From positions 287,437,719 to 287,501,718 of the forward strand of contig NC_133658.1 of assembly GCF_037893015.1 (NCBI RefSeq): a DNA stretch of 64,000 nt, read 5' to 3'. Source of the DNA: Macrotis lagotis (lineage: Eukaryota; Chordata; Mammalia; Peramelemorphia; Peramelidae). The notes beneath the pieces were generated by a model. It worked only from the letters and a program-made list of their open reading frames with translations. It did not search any database and was not told where the DNA came from. Position numbers and translations under genes: made by a program. Of the stretch, positions 13,468-26,314 are shown piece after piece (position 1 is the stretch's first letter; each line of letters opens with the position of its first letter).

Positions 13468-13670
13468 GGGGATGGCTAGGTAGTGCAGTGGATAGAGCAC
13501 TGGCCCTGAAGTCAGGACTACCTGAGTTCAAATCTGGTCTCAGATACTTAATAATTACCTAGCTGTGTGGCCTTGGGCAAGCCACTTAACCCCATTGCCT
13601 TGTAAAAAAATAAAAATAATTGCCTAGCTGTGTGACCTTGGGCAAGTCACTTAACTTCATTGCCCTGAAA
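13468..13670 (+). mobile_element. Young-type tRNA-derived SINE with duplicated tail module
   Basis: A full SINE is followed by a second copy of its last ~55 bp (ATAATTGCCTAGCTGTGTGA to TTCATTGCCCTG), separated by a short A-rich linker. Confidence 0.85.
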
Positions 13671-13737
13671 TTTTTTTTTAAATAAAAAAAAGATTTTGTT
13701 GATCATTTGACTTGCCTGGCACATGTTTACTTCTCTC

Positions 13738-13783
13738 TGTCTCTATCTCTAGTCCTCTGTTTCTCTATCTCTTTCTCTCTCTC

Positions 13784-13817
<34 letters not shown>

Positions 13818-13824
13818 CCCCCCC
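13738..13824. repeat. (TC)n tract ending in a C run
   Basis: CT-rich from TCTCTGTCTCTATC to CTCTCTCCCCCCCC. Confidence 0.93.
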
Positions 13825-13989
13825 TTGCTGCTTTAGCTAACTGGTTTGCCTATCCAGTGTGTGAAAGTTAATGGACTATTGCTGAGGATGTCTGAACGCT
13901 TACATACATATTGTTTAAATATATGTGTATATATATGTATGTGCATAATATGCATCTTTGTGTACATATAAACATCAATTTATATGTAT

Positions 13990-16230
13990 TAAAACAATAT
14001 TTAGGGGAACCAGAATAGCAGTCTCTACATCTTCCCCATCCTTCTCTAAGTATGACTTTAATTCCTGCCAGGAAGGGAAGCAGGAAGCTGGAGTCAGCTC
14101 CTTTGCTCTTCTCAGAGAGATTGGGTAGTGGGATAGTGGGTTAGTGGGTTATCTGCTCACTTAAATATTCTTAGTCTTGGGTATGTGATTTTCAGATTCG
14201 ATCTAACTTTTGTTCACTGTTCATTACTGGGTAAGAGGAAGATCTCAAATTTCATATCCAACTCCTGCTTACTTTCCCAACTGGGGAAACTATCAAACAT
14301 AAATCTACCTTGCATTTTTTATGTAAAAAAGACCCGATATCTTTACAATAGTGTTGGGAATGAAGAGCAACATTGCTTCAACTCCTTCAATGGTGCTTCT
14401 TTAAGCATCTTTAAGAATGATTGAAACTTCAAAATGGATTTCATGGCTGTGTCATCACTAGCTTGGTAGGAATTAACTCACTCTCACCTAAGTTCCTTGG
14501 GAAACTATGAGATTTCATTTGAGAGACGGGGTACCAGAGATTGAAAAATGCTCTTGATAGTCACCAGAGATGCCTAGGCATAGCTATAGTCATGATTATC
14601 AAAAGATTTGAAGATGAGTTGATTAGCTCTCAGGCATGATGCCCCAGGTAGTCTTGCAAAAGAATAACTTTGTCTTTAAGCAAAGAGAAACTACGGTAGC
14701 AAATGTCATTTCCAGCAGATGGCAGCAGAAGTTCTGGAGAGAAACGATTTTGGAAGCAGAAAGGAAGGTCCAAACTATAAGGGCAAAGTGGAAAAGCAGT
14801 GAGTCAGGCAACTTCCAAGAGCCAAAGCCATGAGAAGCGTAGAAATACGTCTCTAGGAGTGGGAACTGTCCTAGATATGTTCTATTTTCTACTGATATGT
14901 GAATCTATGGGAGCTTATACTCCAAGTATAGGGAGGAGGAGACTTGATTTTCTACTTGATTTTCCTTTATTTAATTTATTATTTTAATGGATGAGGGAGG
15001 GGGAACTGACTAATGAATATCTAGTCCTTAAAGCATATTCAGTTTTGCCCTTCTCAATAGGTTACACAGAGCAATTCTCATCTAGATATTCTCTGTCTGC
15101 TTTGAATCCAGCATATAGAACTTTGGAAATCTGTTTCTAGTCATGTGTGATAGAAGGGCTAGTATAGTATGAGAATGAAATAGCTTCTCAACAACCTCTT
15201 GATTTTTTAGTCTTTGTTCTTTTTCCTGAAATGAGGCAAGAACTGCTGTGAGTTGTTGGGTTGGGAAGTGGAAGCAAGCTACATTTATTTCTGCATCTAG
15301 TCACTATGTATCCAACACATGGTGTCTCTGTTTCTTTGTGTTTATTCTTCTTGGATCTTATATGAACAAGTATCCCCATATAGAATGGTTCATCCAAAAC
15401 AGCTTTCACTGAGATGTGTCACAAGAAAATGGCAGCAGTTTCAAGGATTATGATCAATTTTGATGAATTGATGTGGCAGTTAAGGACTCCCCCAAAGCAC
15501 TAAAATCTTGGAGCCCAGCAGAAAGCTACATCTAAGAAGACTCTACAAAGAGAAAAAAGAGACTCTAGAAAGTCAAGAACTTTGGGTTATCCCTCTACCT
15601 TTGTTCTCTACACACATACTTTGTTACTTAAAAAAATCCCATTCATTTTTTAATATTTTGGTTTCAAATTCTCTCCTTCTCTCTTGCTCCTCCCCACCCA
15701 TTGAAAAGGCAAGCAATATGATATGCCTCTGTATGTATACTTTCATACTTTAAGGGACTTTGTATGTGGACTTTAATTTCTCAATAAATTCCTTTTATAA
15801 AAGTTAATGGAAAAATAAAATAAAATAGAAAAAATGAATGGAATTCAACCAGATTATTGACTCAGTAGGTACTAGATGATGGTTTGAGATACCTTTGCAT
15901 AAGGTATTGTGTTTATCTAAATTACATAAATTGTAATTCACTGGTCTTAAGGACCCAGTTATAAATTTTGAAAAAAATTTTCTATTAACTTTAATAGAAT
16001 AGTAATAAAAATGCTCTATTTATTTCTATTCCCCTTTAGAACTTTTTCTTCTATGAATTTTTCTGGATTTTGTTGACATTATTATTAACAGTGATAAAAT
16101 ATTGTACATATTTACTATTGTATAATTTATATTATTATGTATTTTATTTGATAAATTTATTATACTTATGTAATGTAAATTTTATCATATGATATATATA
16201 TATATATTTAGTTATTTAGTTATATATATG
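13990..16230. other. No gene recognised
   Basis: Unassigned sequence. The block 15640-15800 (TTTCAAATTCTCTCCTTCTC ... CTCAATAAATTCC) looks repeat-derived and ends with an AATAAA, but I cannot place its family. 16100-16215 is AT-rich simple sequence. Confidence 0.5.
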
Positions 16231-16239
16231 ATGACATTT

Positions 16240-17215
16240 ACAAGGTGAGAGACTTGTTGCACATACAAAAGCTGACCAAAAATTTCCAGGTTATACTCAT
16301 TGTCCATCTCTATAAAGGTAAAGGGAATGGATTGTCCCATATGAATCACAGGAATTTCTCTCTTAATCATTGCTGACAAGATCTTGCCAGAGTCCTCCTT
16401 AATAAGATGAGTCTTCACCTGAAAGATGGTCATTTACCTGAAAGCCAGTGTGACTTCAGAAGGGCTTGAGGAACAGTTGATATAGTACTTTATATCCAGA
16501 AAAAATACCAGAAACAGAATAGAAGTATAAATATTTGTAGATCTGACCTAGGCCATTGATACTGTCAGTTGTGAGGGCTTATGGAAAAATTTGGTTGCCT
16601 ACAGAAGTTCATCAGGATTTTACACCAGTTTCCTGATGCCACATAGTGTATAGTGCTCTCACGATTTCCTAGTCACCAATGGAGTAAAACAAGGCTGTGT
16701 CCTTGCTCCCTGTGAAATTAAACATGATATTTTCAGTCATGTTATCAAACATGGTCAGCTACTGAACTAATGTTAAATTGTTCAACTTGCAAAGCCTACA
16801 ATCCAAGACCAAAGGGGAGGAGTGTTGGTATATGAGTTTCTGTTTGCAGATGGTTGTGCACTCAATGCAGCATCCAAACCTGAGATGCAGCAAAATTTTG
16901 ACAGAACAATTAATACCAAGAAAACACAGGTGCTCCATCAGCCAACACTATCATACATATGTGGAACCATTAGTTACAACAAATGGAGATGTTTTGAATT
17001 CTGTGGACAAGTTCACTTATCTTGACAATATGCTTTTCAGGGAGGTACACATTGATAATGAAGTTGATACATGTATTGCCAGAGCTAGTTCAGTTTTTGG
17101 AAGGCTCCAAAGGAAAGTGTGGGGAAGGAAGATATATTAGATTCACAAACAAACTGAAGGTCTACAGAGCAGACTTCAATGTTGGAGGACTATGAAATCT
17201 TGTCTACCAGTGAAT
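16240..17215 (+). pseudogene. RTE-type LINE reverse transcriptase remnant
   Basis: Shifting frames give fragments of the RTE reverse transcriptase in order: DKILARVLLNK, HLPESQCDF, a damaged VTNGVKQGCVLAP-like block, an LLFADDCALNA-like block (here FLFADGCALNAASKPEMQ), KKTQVLHQP, YVEPLVTTNGDVLNSVDKFT and HIDNEVDTCIARASSVFGRL. The catalytic DD reads DG here. Stops confirm it is dead. It runs into a (CT)n tract. Confidence 0.8.
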
Positions 17216-17217
17216 TG

Positions 17218-17218
<1 letters not shown>

Positions 17219-17255
<37 letters not shown>
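17219..17255. repeat. (CT)n microsatellite at the 3' edge of the RTE remnant
   Basis: About 17 CT units. Confidence 0.95.
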
Positions 17256-17257
<2 letters not shown>

Positions 17258-17464
17258 TCAGGGGCTTAGGAGTTCCATTTCACCATGCAATTAATTTTTA
17301 TATTAGGATCACCGAATATCAGAACTAGAAGAGGTTTAAAAATTAGTACACATGAGGTGAATACAGAATATAAATGGAAGATAACCTTAGAGAGATGGAC
17401 AGAACTTGGGTCTCATAACTGTCAGTCTAGAGGTTTTTAGTTTATTTTTAATTATCTTATTTTA

Positions 17465-17601
17465 GGGGTTTTTTTTTGTAAGGCAAATGGGTTTAAGTGG
17501 CTTGCCCAAGGCCACACAGCTAGGTAATTATTAAGTGTCTGAGACCAGATTTGAACCCAGGTACTCCTGACACTTTATCCACTGCACCACCTAGCCGCCC
17601 C
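17465..17601 (-). mobile_element. Young-type tRNA-derived SINE, antisense
   Basis: It runs from the T-rich tail through GGCTTGCCCAAGGCCACACA to CCACCTAGCCGCCCC. Confidence 0.9.
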
Positions 17602-17703
17602 TATTTTTAATTATCTTCATACATCTTACACTCTCATCTTGAAGTTGCTATTATAACCTATCATTGTAAAAACAATTTAATTGTATTTTTAAAAAATTAT
17701 CAA

Positions 17704-17850
17704 GAGGCAGCTAGGTGGTGTAGTGGATAGAGCGCCAACCCTGGAGTCAGGAGTACCTGAGTTCAAATTTGGCCTCAAACACATTACCTAGCTGTGTGGC
17801 CTTGGGCAAGCCACATAACTCCATTGCCTTACAAAAAATTTTAAAAAAAT
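17704..17850 (+). mobile_element. Young-type SINE, small internal deletion
   Basis: AGGCAGCTAGGTGGTGTAGT head and CTAGCTGTGTGGCCTTGGGC tail; the TTAATAA part between CACA and TTACC is missing. Confidence 0.88.
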
Positions 17851-18316
17851 TATCAAGCATTTATTTTTCACTCTTACTTTACCCCTCTGAATGAAAATAA
17901 GAAAGAAAATGAAAACTTGTTAAAACTGCATATAGTAAACCCAAACAAAATTCCAGGATCATGTCCATGCTTAATCTACCACCTCTCTGTGCCTTCATTA
18001 CCACCACAATTCTCAACTCTCAGATGCATGTATTAAAACAGGAAGGCTGCAAAACCACCAAGAAACAACTAAGGTAATTCAGACATGAATTATCCCTAAG
18101 ACCACAAGTTGTTTCCTTGAAAACATGATTTTAAGCAAAACAATGTTACAAGGGGCAATGAGTTCCATAGGAATAGAGCTGAGCAGAATGGTGTCAGAGT
18201 CCTTGGGCAAAGAAGAGTTGGTGCTTGAGCTGACAAAGCAGGGAATCTAAAGACATTTTGAAACAAAATTGATCGGGGAAGCTGGTGTGCTAGACTTGCT
18301 GAGTTCTTTTTTTTTA

Positions 18317-18505
18317 TCAGACAGTTAGGTGATGCAAGGGCTAGAACATCAGACCTGCAGTCAGGAAGACCTGAGTTCCAATATGACCTCAGTCTAGTTG
18401 TACTGGGCAAGTCATTTAACTCTCAGTTTCCTCATCTGTAAAATGAACTAGAGATGGAAATGACAAACCAGAATCTTTGCCAACAGAACCCCAAATGGGA
18501 TCCCA
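18317..18505 (+). mobile_element. Marsupial CORE-type SINE with GTAAAATGAACTAGAGA tail
   Basis: It has a tRNA-like head (AGACAGTTAGGTGATGCAAG) and the long second tail ending in CCCCAAATGGGAT. An older family than the TTAATAATTACC SINE. Confidence 0.75.
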
Positions 18506-18848
18506 AAGAACAACATTCTTATTATTATCTTTTTTTCCACAATTAATTTCATGCATTTTAGAATCTGTAAATGTTTTCTTTTTGCCAGTCTGCAAGATGG
18601 TCCCTGGTGGAATTCTAGGAAAATGGAGGAATAAAAGTCCTCTCAAAAGCAATAGAAATATCTCCCCCTCCCACCTCAGAAAAGCAAAACTGGGAGAAAT
18701 TCCAAAGAGAAATTTTGAAATAATTTAACAAAATTTGGTAAAGGAAAAGTCAAATTTACCAGTTACAATTTCAAATATAAATGTCTGAATTCTCTTACAA
18801 ATAAATAGATAATGAATTGATAAATGATTGGATTGAAAAAGACAGCCA

Positions 18849-18997
18849 GGGCAGCTAGGTGGCACAGTGGATAGAGCACTGGCCCTGGAGTCAGGAGAAC
18901 CTGAGTTCAAATCCAACCTCAGACATTTAATAATTAACTAGCTGTGTGGCCTTGGGCAAGCCACTTAACCCCATTTGCCTTGCCAAAAAAAAAAAAA
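18849..18997 (+). mobile_element. Young-type SINE with target duplication
   Basis: Full length and near consensus. It is flanked by AAAAAGACAGCCA at 18836-18848 and 18993-19005. Confidence 0.93.
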
Positions 18998-18999
18998 GA

Positions 19000-20400
19000 C
19001 AGCCATAGTCATAGCTAAAATATTCTTAGAATTAAATATAAACATGTACTATATTTCACTTGACTACATAAAATCTGAAGTTATAGTACTGCTTTTGGAT
19101 AAAGCTCAGTTACTATTAGAAAACATTAAAGGAGGTAAAGGAATCATAATATGCAACAGGGTTCCATTGACAATAAGAGAATGTCAATATTAAGCATCCA
19201 CATACATTTTGCTAATGGCAAAATAAATAAATTTATATAGGATAAATTAATCAAATTTTCAAAAGAATTACCTACAAAATCAATTAACTATGAGAGATTT
19301 TAACAATCAAGAAATTCATAAATCAAAAAATTATAAACAAAAAAGAAGTTTGAAGACTGAGTAGTACACAGAAGAAACTATATTTGATGGATATAAGGAA
19401 AGAACTGTGTGAAAATGAAGAAATACATTTTTTCAAGTACATATGAAACATTCACAAAAATTTTTCATATTATCAGACACAAAGAGAAAGACAAATAAAA
19501 ATGAATTTATAGATTCTAGGGATATATATAAATAGTATAAAAATGCAGGACTATATGGAGACTTGTCAAATAATACTTCAGTTAAAGAACAAATTATGGA
19601 AATAACAAGTTATAGTTAAGATATTTCAATGCTTCAAGAATCTGTGAATTAGTTCTTCAACTAACACAAATTTCAGTTCCTTTGTAACTTTCAGTGGTTG
19701 GTAACTCCTCCATCAAGTCTTCTAGAGATGTCCTTGATGAAAAATTCATCACTCTATGGCCAAGCTGGTGAAAGTTCTGCCAGTTTTTCCTAGTCTGGTC
19801 TTTGTGTGTGAGGCCTCCAGCCTATCATCAAGTCTTTACTCAAGTCTCAAAAGATAGACCCTAAGAGTGTAGCTTCCAACTTCATCATTCCTGCCTTTGA
19901 TAAACCTTGGCTATCTCCATAATGTGATGAATTATCAGAAGAAAACTTTAGTCGAGTATAATAAGGCAATATAAAAAAGATAATGATGATATAATTATAA
20001 CATGTTAAAATTTGTAGGGTGCAACTAAAGAGATAGAGGCAAATTAATTTTGGATATTTATACTAAAAAGAGAGGAAAAAGAGAAAAATTATGAGTTGTT
20101 TGTATCTAAAGATGTTTCAAATGATCCAATTAATGTGCCAAAGGTACAAAGAAATTCTAAGAATAAAAAGGTAAATCATAAAATAGAAAATATAGCACTA
20201 CATAAAATAACTTTTTAAAAAAGACAACAAAATTATTAAGTATTATTTGATTAAGTATTATTTGATTAAGTATTAAGTATTATTTGATTAAGAATCAAAA
20301 AGAGGAAAAATAGAAATCTAATTATCAAAATTAGAAGTGAGAAAGGGGAGATTATAATAAACAAACAAGAAATAAAGGAAACTGACAAAGACTATTTTTC
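19000..20400 (+). mobile_element. L1 LINE ORF2 fragment, strongly decayed
   Basis: Blocks near 19370-19500 (GAAACATTCACAAAAATTTT, CATATTATCAGACACAAAGA) and 20300-20400 (CTAATTATCAAAATTAGAAG) resemble L1 ORF2. The stretch 19600-19950 between them was not recognised. Confidence 0.55.
20232..20292. repeat. Short minisatellite of ATTAAGTATTATTTG units
   Basis: The 15-bp unit is repeated about three times with one partial unit. Confidence 0.85.
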
Positions 20401-21312
20401 AATTATACCAAAAATATAAAAACCTCTTAGGGAGTTGAGTATTTACTACAACATAAGGGTGACCATCTTTGCCTCTCCCTCTAGGGTTCTTGGCTTAAGT
20501 TTTTTTCTGATTCTCAGGATTATTTGCATTGCCTGATGTTAAAAAAAAAAAGGATGGAGATGACAGGAATTAGAAAAGAGATTGATTCATGTATTTTCCC
20601 TGGCCTCTACTGTATTCATTAGGAGGTACTAACCAAGTCAAGTCAATGCCCTGAGGCAAGGAGGAAATGAATGGACTCTATTTATTCTAATTTAGCTAGA
20701 AATGAAGGGTGGGGACTTTAAGTTGGGAATGGTGAATGAAAGGTCTTCAGAAAGTATTGACTGTTACTAATGGATGACTTCATAGCTGTTATAAATCTGA
20801 GAAAAATAGGTCCCTTGGAAAAGTGAGGCTCACTTATAAATCATATATATTGTATGTAATATAGTATACATAATATGTACACATATCATACAAAATATAT
20901 AGATTGATGTCATAAATTTGTTCTATGTTCTGTAGTTTGTTATATGAGTTTTTTTTAAGAGAACTATAAATGAGTTAAAAACTCTGAAAAAACTATAAAT
21001 AATAGTTGAAAGCAAGTCAAATTTAGATATTATCAGAGTTCTCTAGAGTTATGAACCACAGAGAAATATCATTATTACTGATTTTATGATATTGAACCTG
21101 CTCCTTCTGTCTTCAATCAACCCATAGGTTACAAAAGATATGATAATTTACAAAAATATTAAATGCTCAAAATAGAACAGTAAATAGATATCCCAAATAA
21201 ATGATTCTCAGGAGAAATTAAACAGGTTATACATTAATGGGTTGCTATATTTAAAAAAAAATCAAGATCAGATAAATCCAAAAGTTAATTTTATTAAAAA
21301 TTCAAAAAACAA

Positions 21313-21462
21313 GGGCGGCTAGGTGGTGTAGTGGATAAAGCACCGGCCTTGGAGTCAGGAGTACCTGGGTTCAAATCTGGTCTCAGACACTTAATAATTA
21401 CCTAGCTGTGTGGCCTTGGGCAAGCCACTTAACCCCATTTGCCTTACCAAAAAAAAAAAACC
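21313..21462 (+). mobile_element. Young-type SINE with target duplication
   Basis: It is flanked by perfect TAAAAATTCAAAAAACAA (21295-21312 and 21463-21480), which indicates a recent insertion. Confidence 0.95.
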
Positions 21463-21989
21463 TAAAAATTCAAAAAACAAACAACCTCTATACCATATAA
21501 ACTGTTTTCAGTAACAGAAAAAGACAGCATTGTATAGATATGAAGCATATATGGCTCTGATGCTCAGACCTAGTATGAAAAAATGGGACATAAAACCTTC
21601 TAAAGTCATAGTTTCTGAGTAATTAATCATTTTATGAATAATTAATAAAAGGGGTCAAAGAACCCTCATAGAACCCACTCCTTGGAAAAGTGAGTGAGCG
21701 TTCCTGACAGTGTTAAACAACTCTGATTAGTTAACAATTAATGGACAGAAGAAATATTATAAGATACCTATTCTAAGTTCTCTTAGTGGGGTGGGTGTCT
21801 ATTGTCTCTTATTCCCAGACCAACCCCAACCTCAAGTAATCTAATTTGATCTACCTCTATCATAATGGGCTTCCCCACTTGGTTGGGGACTGAACAAGAA
21901 TCTCATTATTATCAATATCCTTTAGATGCTGACTTGGCCTAGTAGAGAATGAGCATCTAAGAAGGAAAAAAATCCAGCATCCCCCCAAT

Positions 21990-22490
21990 AATTGTAAACT
22001 TAATAATCTTTTCTCTCAGAAAAGAAAAACTATATATAAATATTAATGCAAAAATATTAATAAATGTTGCACATAAAATGTACTTCAATATAGTAATAAT
22101 TAGATTCATAGTATAGTATTTATATTAGGAAAATAAAAATGATTCAATATTATATTAATATAATTAATAATATCAATAAGAAAAACAAAAAAGATATTCA
22201 TAAAAGAAGAAAGGTCTTTAGTAAAATACAATATCCATTTTATCAAAGTAGTAAAAAGAATAGGAATGAAAAGATTTTAATTCAATAAGCTAAAAAGTAT
22301 TTGAAACACAGAATTAAGAACTTAGCAATAAATGTAATAGTAAAAACTTTACTACTAAGAACAGGAGTAAAGCAGGGATTTTTACTTTCACTATTACTAC
22401 TAAATATAGTTTATAGGGAATATAGGAAATAGACATAGGTAAAAAGAGATTACTATATCTATTTGCAGATTATATGATGGTTTGTTTTTT
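21990..22490 (+). pseudogene. L1 ORF2 reverse transcriptase fragment
   Basis: The order is a QCKNI-like AATATTAATGCAAAAATATT block, TATCAATAAGAAAAACAAAA, AATACAATATCCATTTTATC, an R-GVKQG-like AGAACAGGAGTAAAGCAGGG and CTATTTGCAGATTATATGAT (FADYMM where L1 has FADDMM). A SINE interrupts it at once. Confidence 0.7.
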
Positions 22491-22496
22491 TCTTTT

Positions 22497-22645
22497 AATT
22501 TTTTTTTTTGCAAGGCAATGGGATTAAGTGACTTGCCCAAGGCCACACAGCTAGGTAATTATTAAATGTCTGAGGTCATATTTGAACTCAGGTACTCCTG
22601 ACTCCAGGGCTGGTGCTCTATCTGCTGCACCACCTAGCTGTCCCT
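22497..22645 (-). mobile_element. Young-type SINE, antisense, inside L1 ORF2
   Basis: T-rich tail, GGCCACACAGCTAGGTAATT, and CCACCTAGCTGTCCCT head. Confidence 0.9.
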
Positions 22646-22857
22646 AGAATGATTCTTTTAAAAAATAAAGAATAAATAAGATTTTGTTATTGCTATAAAT
22701 TTCTTCTGGTTTGTTTTTGTTAGTGATATATAAGAAATTTGATTTTTTTTGAGGTTTTATGTTCTATTTTACTAAAAATTTTTATTAGTTTGATGATTTT
22801 TAATTCTTTTCTTTTTTCTCTCTCATAACTTGGGTCCCACAGCTTGAACTGACTCTT

Positions 22858-23008
22858 TTTTTTTTAGGTTTTTGCAAGGCAAATGAGGTTAAGTGGTTTT
22901 CCCAAGGTCAAACAGCTAGGAAATTATCAAGTGTCTGAGACTGGATTTGAACCCAGGTACTCCTGACTCCAGGGCTGATGCTCTATCCACTGTGCCACCT
23001 AGGCACCC
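22858..23008 (-). mobile_element. Young-type SINE, antisense, with target duplication
   Basis: CTTGAACTGACTCTT flanks it (22843-22857 and 23009-23023). Confidence 0.92.
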
Positions 23009-23271
23009 CTTGAACTGACTCTTAAGAAACAATTGTTAAATTTTCAGTGTGAGCATGTATACTCAATAAATTGGTAAATACTACATATCAAGACTTTTTT
23101 TATTATCTAGGCATAAGAAAGCGATGGAGAAAATGTTAATAATGCAGATTAAATTTAAAAATGTGTCTTGCATTTTCAGAAAAACTGTGATTATATATGT
23201 ACCATCACTAATTAGTGACCTTGGGCTTGGCTTATATTATTTGCCTTAAATGGTTATTGTAAAGATCAGAT

Positions 23272-23520
23272 GAGCAGTTGGGGGTACAGTTGACAGAGCT
23301 CTAGTCTTGGAATCAGGAAGACTCAGCTTTATGAGTTCAAATTTGGCCTCAGATATTAATTATCTGTGTGACTCTGGACAAATTCCTTAATTCTGTTTGC
23401 CTCAGTTTCCTTATCTGTAAAATGGACTAGAGATGGAATGGCAAACCACTTCATTTTCCTTGCCAAGAAAACCCCAAATGAGGTCATGAGAAAAATATTA
23501 CTGGAAAGTAACAGTCACAA
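23272..23520 (+). mobile_element. Marsupial CORE-type SINE, long-tailed family
   Basis: TTTGCCTCAGTTTCCTTATC then GTAAAATGGACTAGAGATGG and ACCCCAAATGAGGTCATGAG define the family's 3' half. Confidence 0.8.
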
Positions 23521-23639
23521 AAATGAATCAAATAAAATAACACTTGGAAAACAGGGAATTATAAAGTGTTATATAATAATCATAAGGAGGACAATAGCAT
23601 TCATATTTTCTTATGATGTGCCAGATACTGTGCTAAGTA

Positions 23640-23830
23640 CTTTATAAATATTATCTCATTTGAACTTCACCAACAACCCCGGAAGATAGCTGCTACTATT
23701 ATCCCCATTGTACACTTGAGGAAATTAAGGCTAACAAAAGTTAAGTGATTTGTTTAAGGTCTCACAGCTAGTTAATGTCCCAGGTAAAATTTTAATTCAA
23801 GCCTTCTTGACTCAAGGTCCCATCTCATTT
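23640..23830 (-). mobile_element. MIR-like SINE, antisense
   Basis: TTATCTCATTTGAACTTCAC, ACTTGAGGAAATTAAGGCTA and TCTCACAGCTAGTTAATGTC. Confidence 0.72.
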
Positions 23831-24475
23831 TAAGTAAATTTGCAATGTGCAACTTTGACTTTACTTGAAAAATTCTGAAAGAAATTTGCATTCCTCAAAA
23901 CCTTATGTAAATTTTACTGTACAGTATTGTGCTGTCTTTGCACTCTGCAGTCTCCTATCCCTCCCCACCAAACAAATAACAAATCTCTTAAAAAAATTTT
24001 ACAAGAGACATTAGAACAAACACAGTGATACTCCCACTGCTTTGAGATGGATAGTGGAGGAATGGGGAAGGTTGGTTTCAGACATCCTGGTGGACCTTTG
24101 CCCTGCTCTGTATACTCCCCATCCTCACCTCCTCTCCCCTACCCAATCCTTTGTTGTATTTTCCCATCCCTCTCCTAATCTTCCTTTCATGTGTGGTCAG
24201 ATTCCCAAGTGGCTAAGCTTAGGCCTCATGTTCCTCCTCCTGCTCTTGTCTCTTTTTCTCTGGCCCCCATATGTCCTTGAACCAAGTGCTAGTCTCCTCC
24301 CTCCACAGGTGTGGAGGCTACTTCTTACCTCTTTCTCTTCCAGAGGAGTAGAGGATGGTCTGCTTAGGTAAAGCCAGAACTGACTGTAAATGTAAGTTAT
24401 TATAATAATACTGCCATATTTGTATTTGTCTAGTTCCAGGGAATGTGTGAAATGGTACAATGATTTTGACTAGGC

Positions 24476-24482
<7 letters not shown>

Positions 24483-24525
<43 letters not shown>
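24483..24525. repeat. (TA)n microsatellite
   Basis: About 21 uninterrupted TA units. Confidence 0.95.
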
Positions 24526-24528
<3 letters not shown>

Positions 24529-24912
24529 GTGATCAATAAACAAGGGGAAAAAACTTTAATAGGTGAAAAGAACAAAGAATAGATATAGATTCAAAAAGAA
24601 TTTAGGGCCACTTAATAGAAAACATCTTTGCAATAGAAATAAAAATCATCTTTGAGGCATTGGTCATCACTCACATTTTCTTGAGGTCACATGTAAGTGA
24701 AACAAATGTTTACAGTGGTCATAAATGTACCTGTAAATGACTTGTACCTAATTTATATATGCTCTATATGCATGGTCTTCTCTCAGACAGTTTTCATTTC
24801 TAGTTTATCAGTGCATCTCTGAAGTGCTGCTATTCCTTATTATTCTGTTTTCTCTAGTATTTATTCATGATCATACATATATTCTCTACACATAGGTATG
24901 AGCCATGGAGAG

Positions 24913-25018
24913 AGGCCATACAGCTAGGTAATCATTAACTGTCTGAGACCAGATTTGAACCCAGGTACTCCTGACTCTCAAGGCTGGTGCTTTATCCACT
25001 ATGCCACCTAGCCGCCAA
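24913..25018 (-). mobile_element. Young-type SINE, antisense, tail missing
   Basis: CATACAGCTAGGTAATCATT to CCACCTAGCCGCC; the A-tail portion is absent. Confidence 0.85.
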
Positions 25019-25227
25019 GATCTACTATTTCATAGAATATAGTCCTACCATAGTAACTTTTTCCTCTTACAACTAAGGCTATAGTAAATTATTTACTGAA
25101 ACTAGTCTTTGGATTATAAACACAATCTGTTATTGAAGACATATTTAAAACTTTTCCAGCTTGAAAGATTCTGCCAGAGGTTGTAATCCTCTCCCTAGTC
25201 TATTCTTCCAAAACTCAGGATCTTCTT

Positions 25228-25350
25228 ACAGAATGTGTTTTTCAGAGATTTTCAAATTCAATCATCACAATAATCCTGTGAAGTAGGTGATATAATCTGT
25301 ATTTTATAGATGAGGAAATTGAGGATTTAGCAAGGATAGTGGTATCTTCA
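25228..25350 (-). mobile_element. MIR-like SINE fragment, antisense (copy A)
   Basis: TCACAATAATCCTGTGAAGT and TTTATAGATGAGGAAATTGA. Nearly the same as 26358-26480. Confidence 0.7.
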
Positions 25351-25590
25351 ACAAAAATAAGGAAGTTTGGAGGTGGCATAAGTTTTGAGGGAAAAGAATG
25401 CCTTGTCTTTCATACATGCTAAGTTTGAGATGCATATGGAATATTTGGGGGGAACTGTCTAATAGGCAGTTGGTGATATGAGATTAGGATTCAGAAAAAG
25501 GGTAAGGATAGATATATAGATCTGTATGAAAATGTGGAAGCTGATGAGAAAATTGAGAAGAATTGATGAGACAATTGAGAGTTACAGTCA
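25320..25590 (-). mobile_element. L2 LINE internal fragment, antisense
   Basis: AAGTTTGAGATGCATATGGA, AATAGGCAGTTGGTGATATG and GAAGCTGATGAGA correspond to an antisense L2 block. Confidence 0.5.
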
Positions 25591-26314
25591 ACTCTTCCCT
25601 CTCCCTTATTTTTCATTTTTAAACAGTTGCCAAATCATTTCTATTTTTATGTAATTCAGATTCATGTCATCACCACCTGAAATTGTTGGTATATTATCTG
25701 TAAGATCAATCTAAAGGATTTATATATCAAATGCAGATTGATGGATCAAATACGAGAAAACAGTAGAAGCGATACATTAAATTTTTGCAGACTAAAAACA
25801 ATTAATACCTACCAAATACCTAGTAAAACATGATCTACTTGTAGTGACTACCTGAGAAACTTGATATCTTTCATAAAATAAGAGAAGACAAATATGCATA
25901 CTATAAATATAGATTTCAAAGTATAATTGAGAATTAAGCAAATAAATCCTATTGGAACTGGACCATTATCACAAACAGAATTACTGACCAAATCACCAAG
26001 ACATGTCTGTAAGAATATTTCAATTAGATATTGTCATTCAAAGACTCACCATTTCCAAGCTACAGCCAAGTTGGGGGTGGGGGAGAAGCTTCTGAACTAT
26101 AAAGATCTAGCCAAAGGAGTTGTCCTGAAGATGCTTTGAGTGAGCCTACAGAAAATGAGTTTTTATCCCAATTCTTATATTCAATTTCAAAAAAACAACT
26201 ACTTTATTCACCTCTATAACTGTCTGAAGAACATTATACATACAAGAATAATAGCAGAATAGTGGTTTGTTCCAGGATTGTTTCTAACTGAACTCTTTTG
26301 AAAAAGATCTGAAT

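Noticed and set aside
24318..24575. Open frames with Ile-Tyr repeats
   Set aside because: They read through a (TA)n microsatellite.
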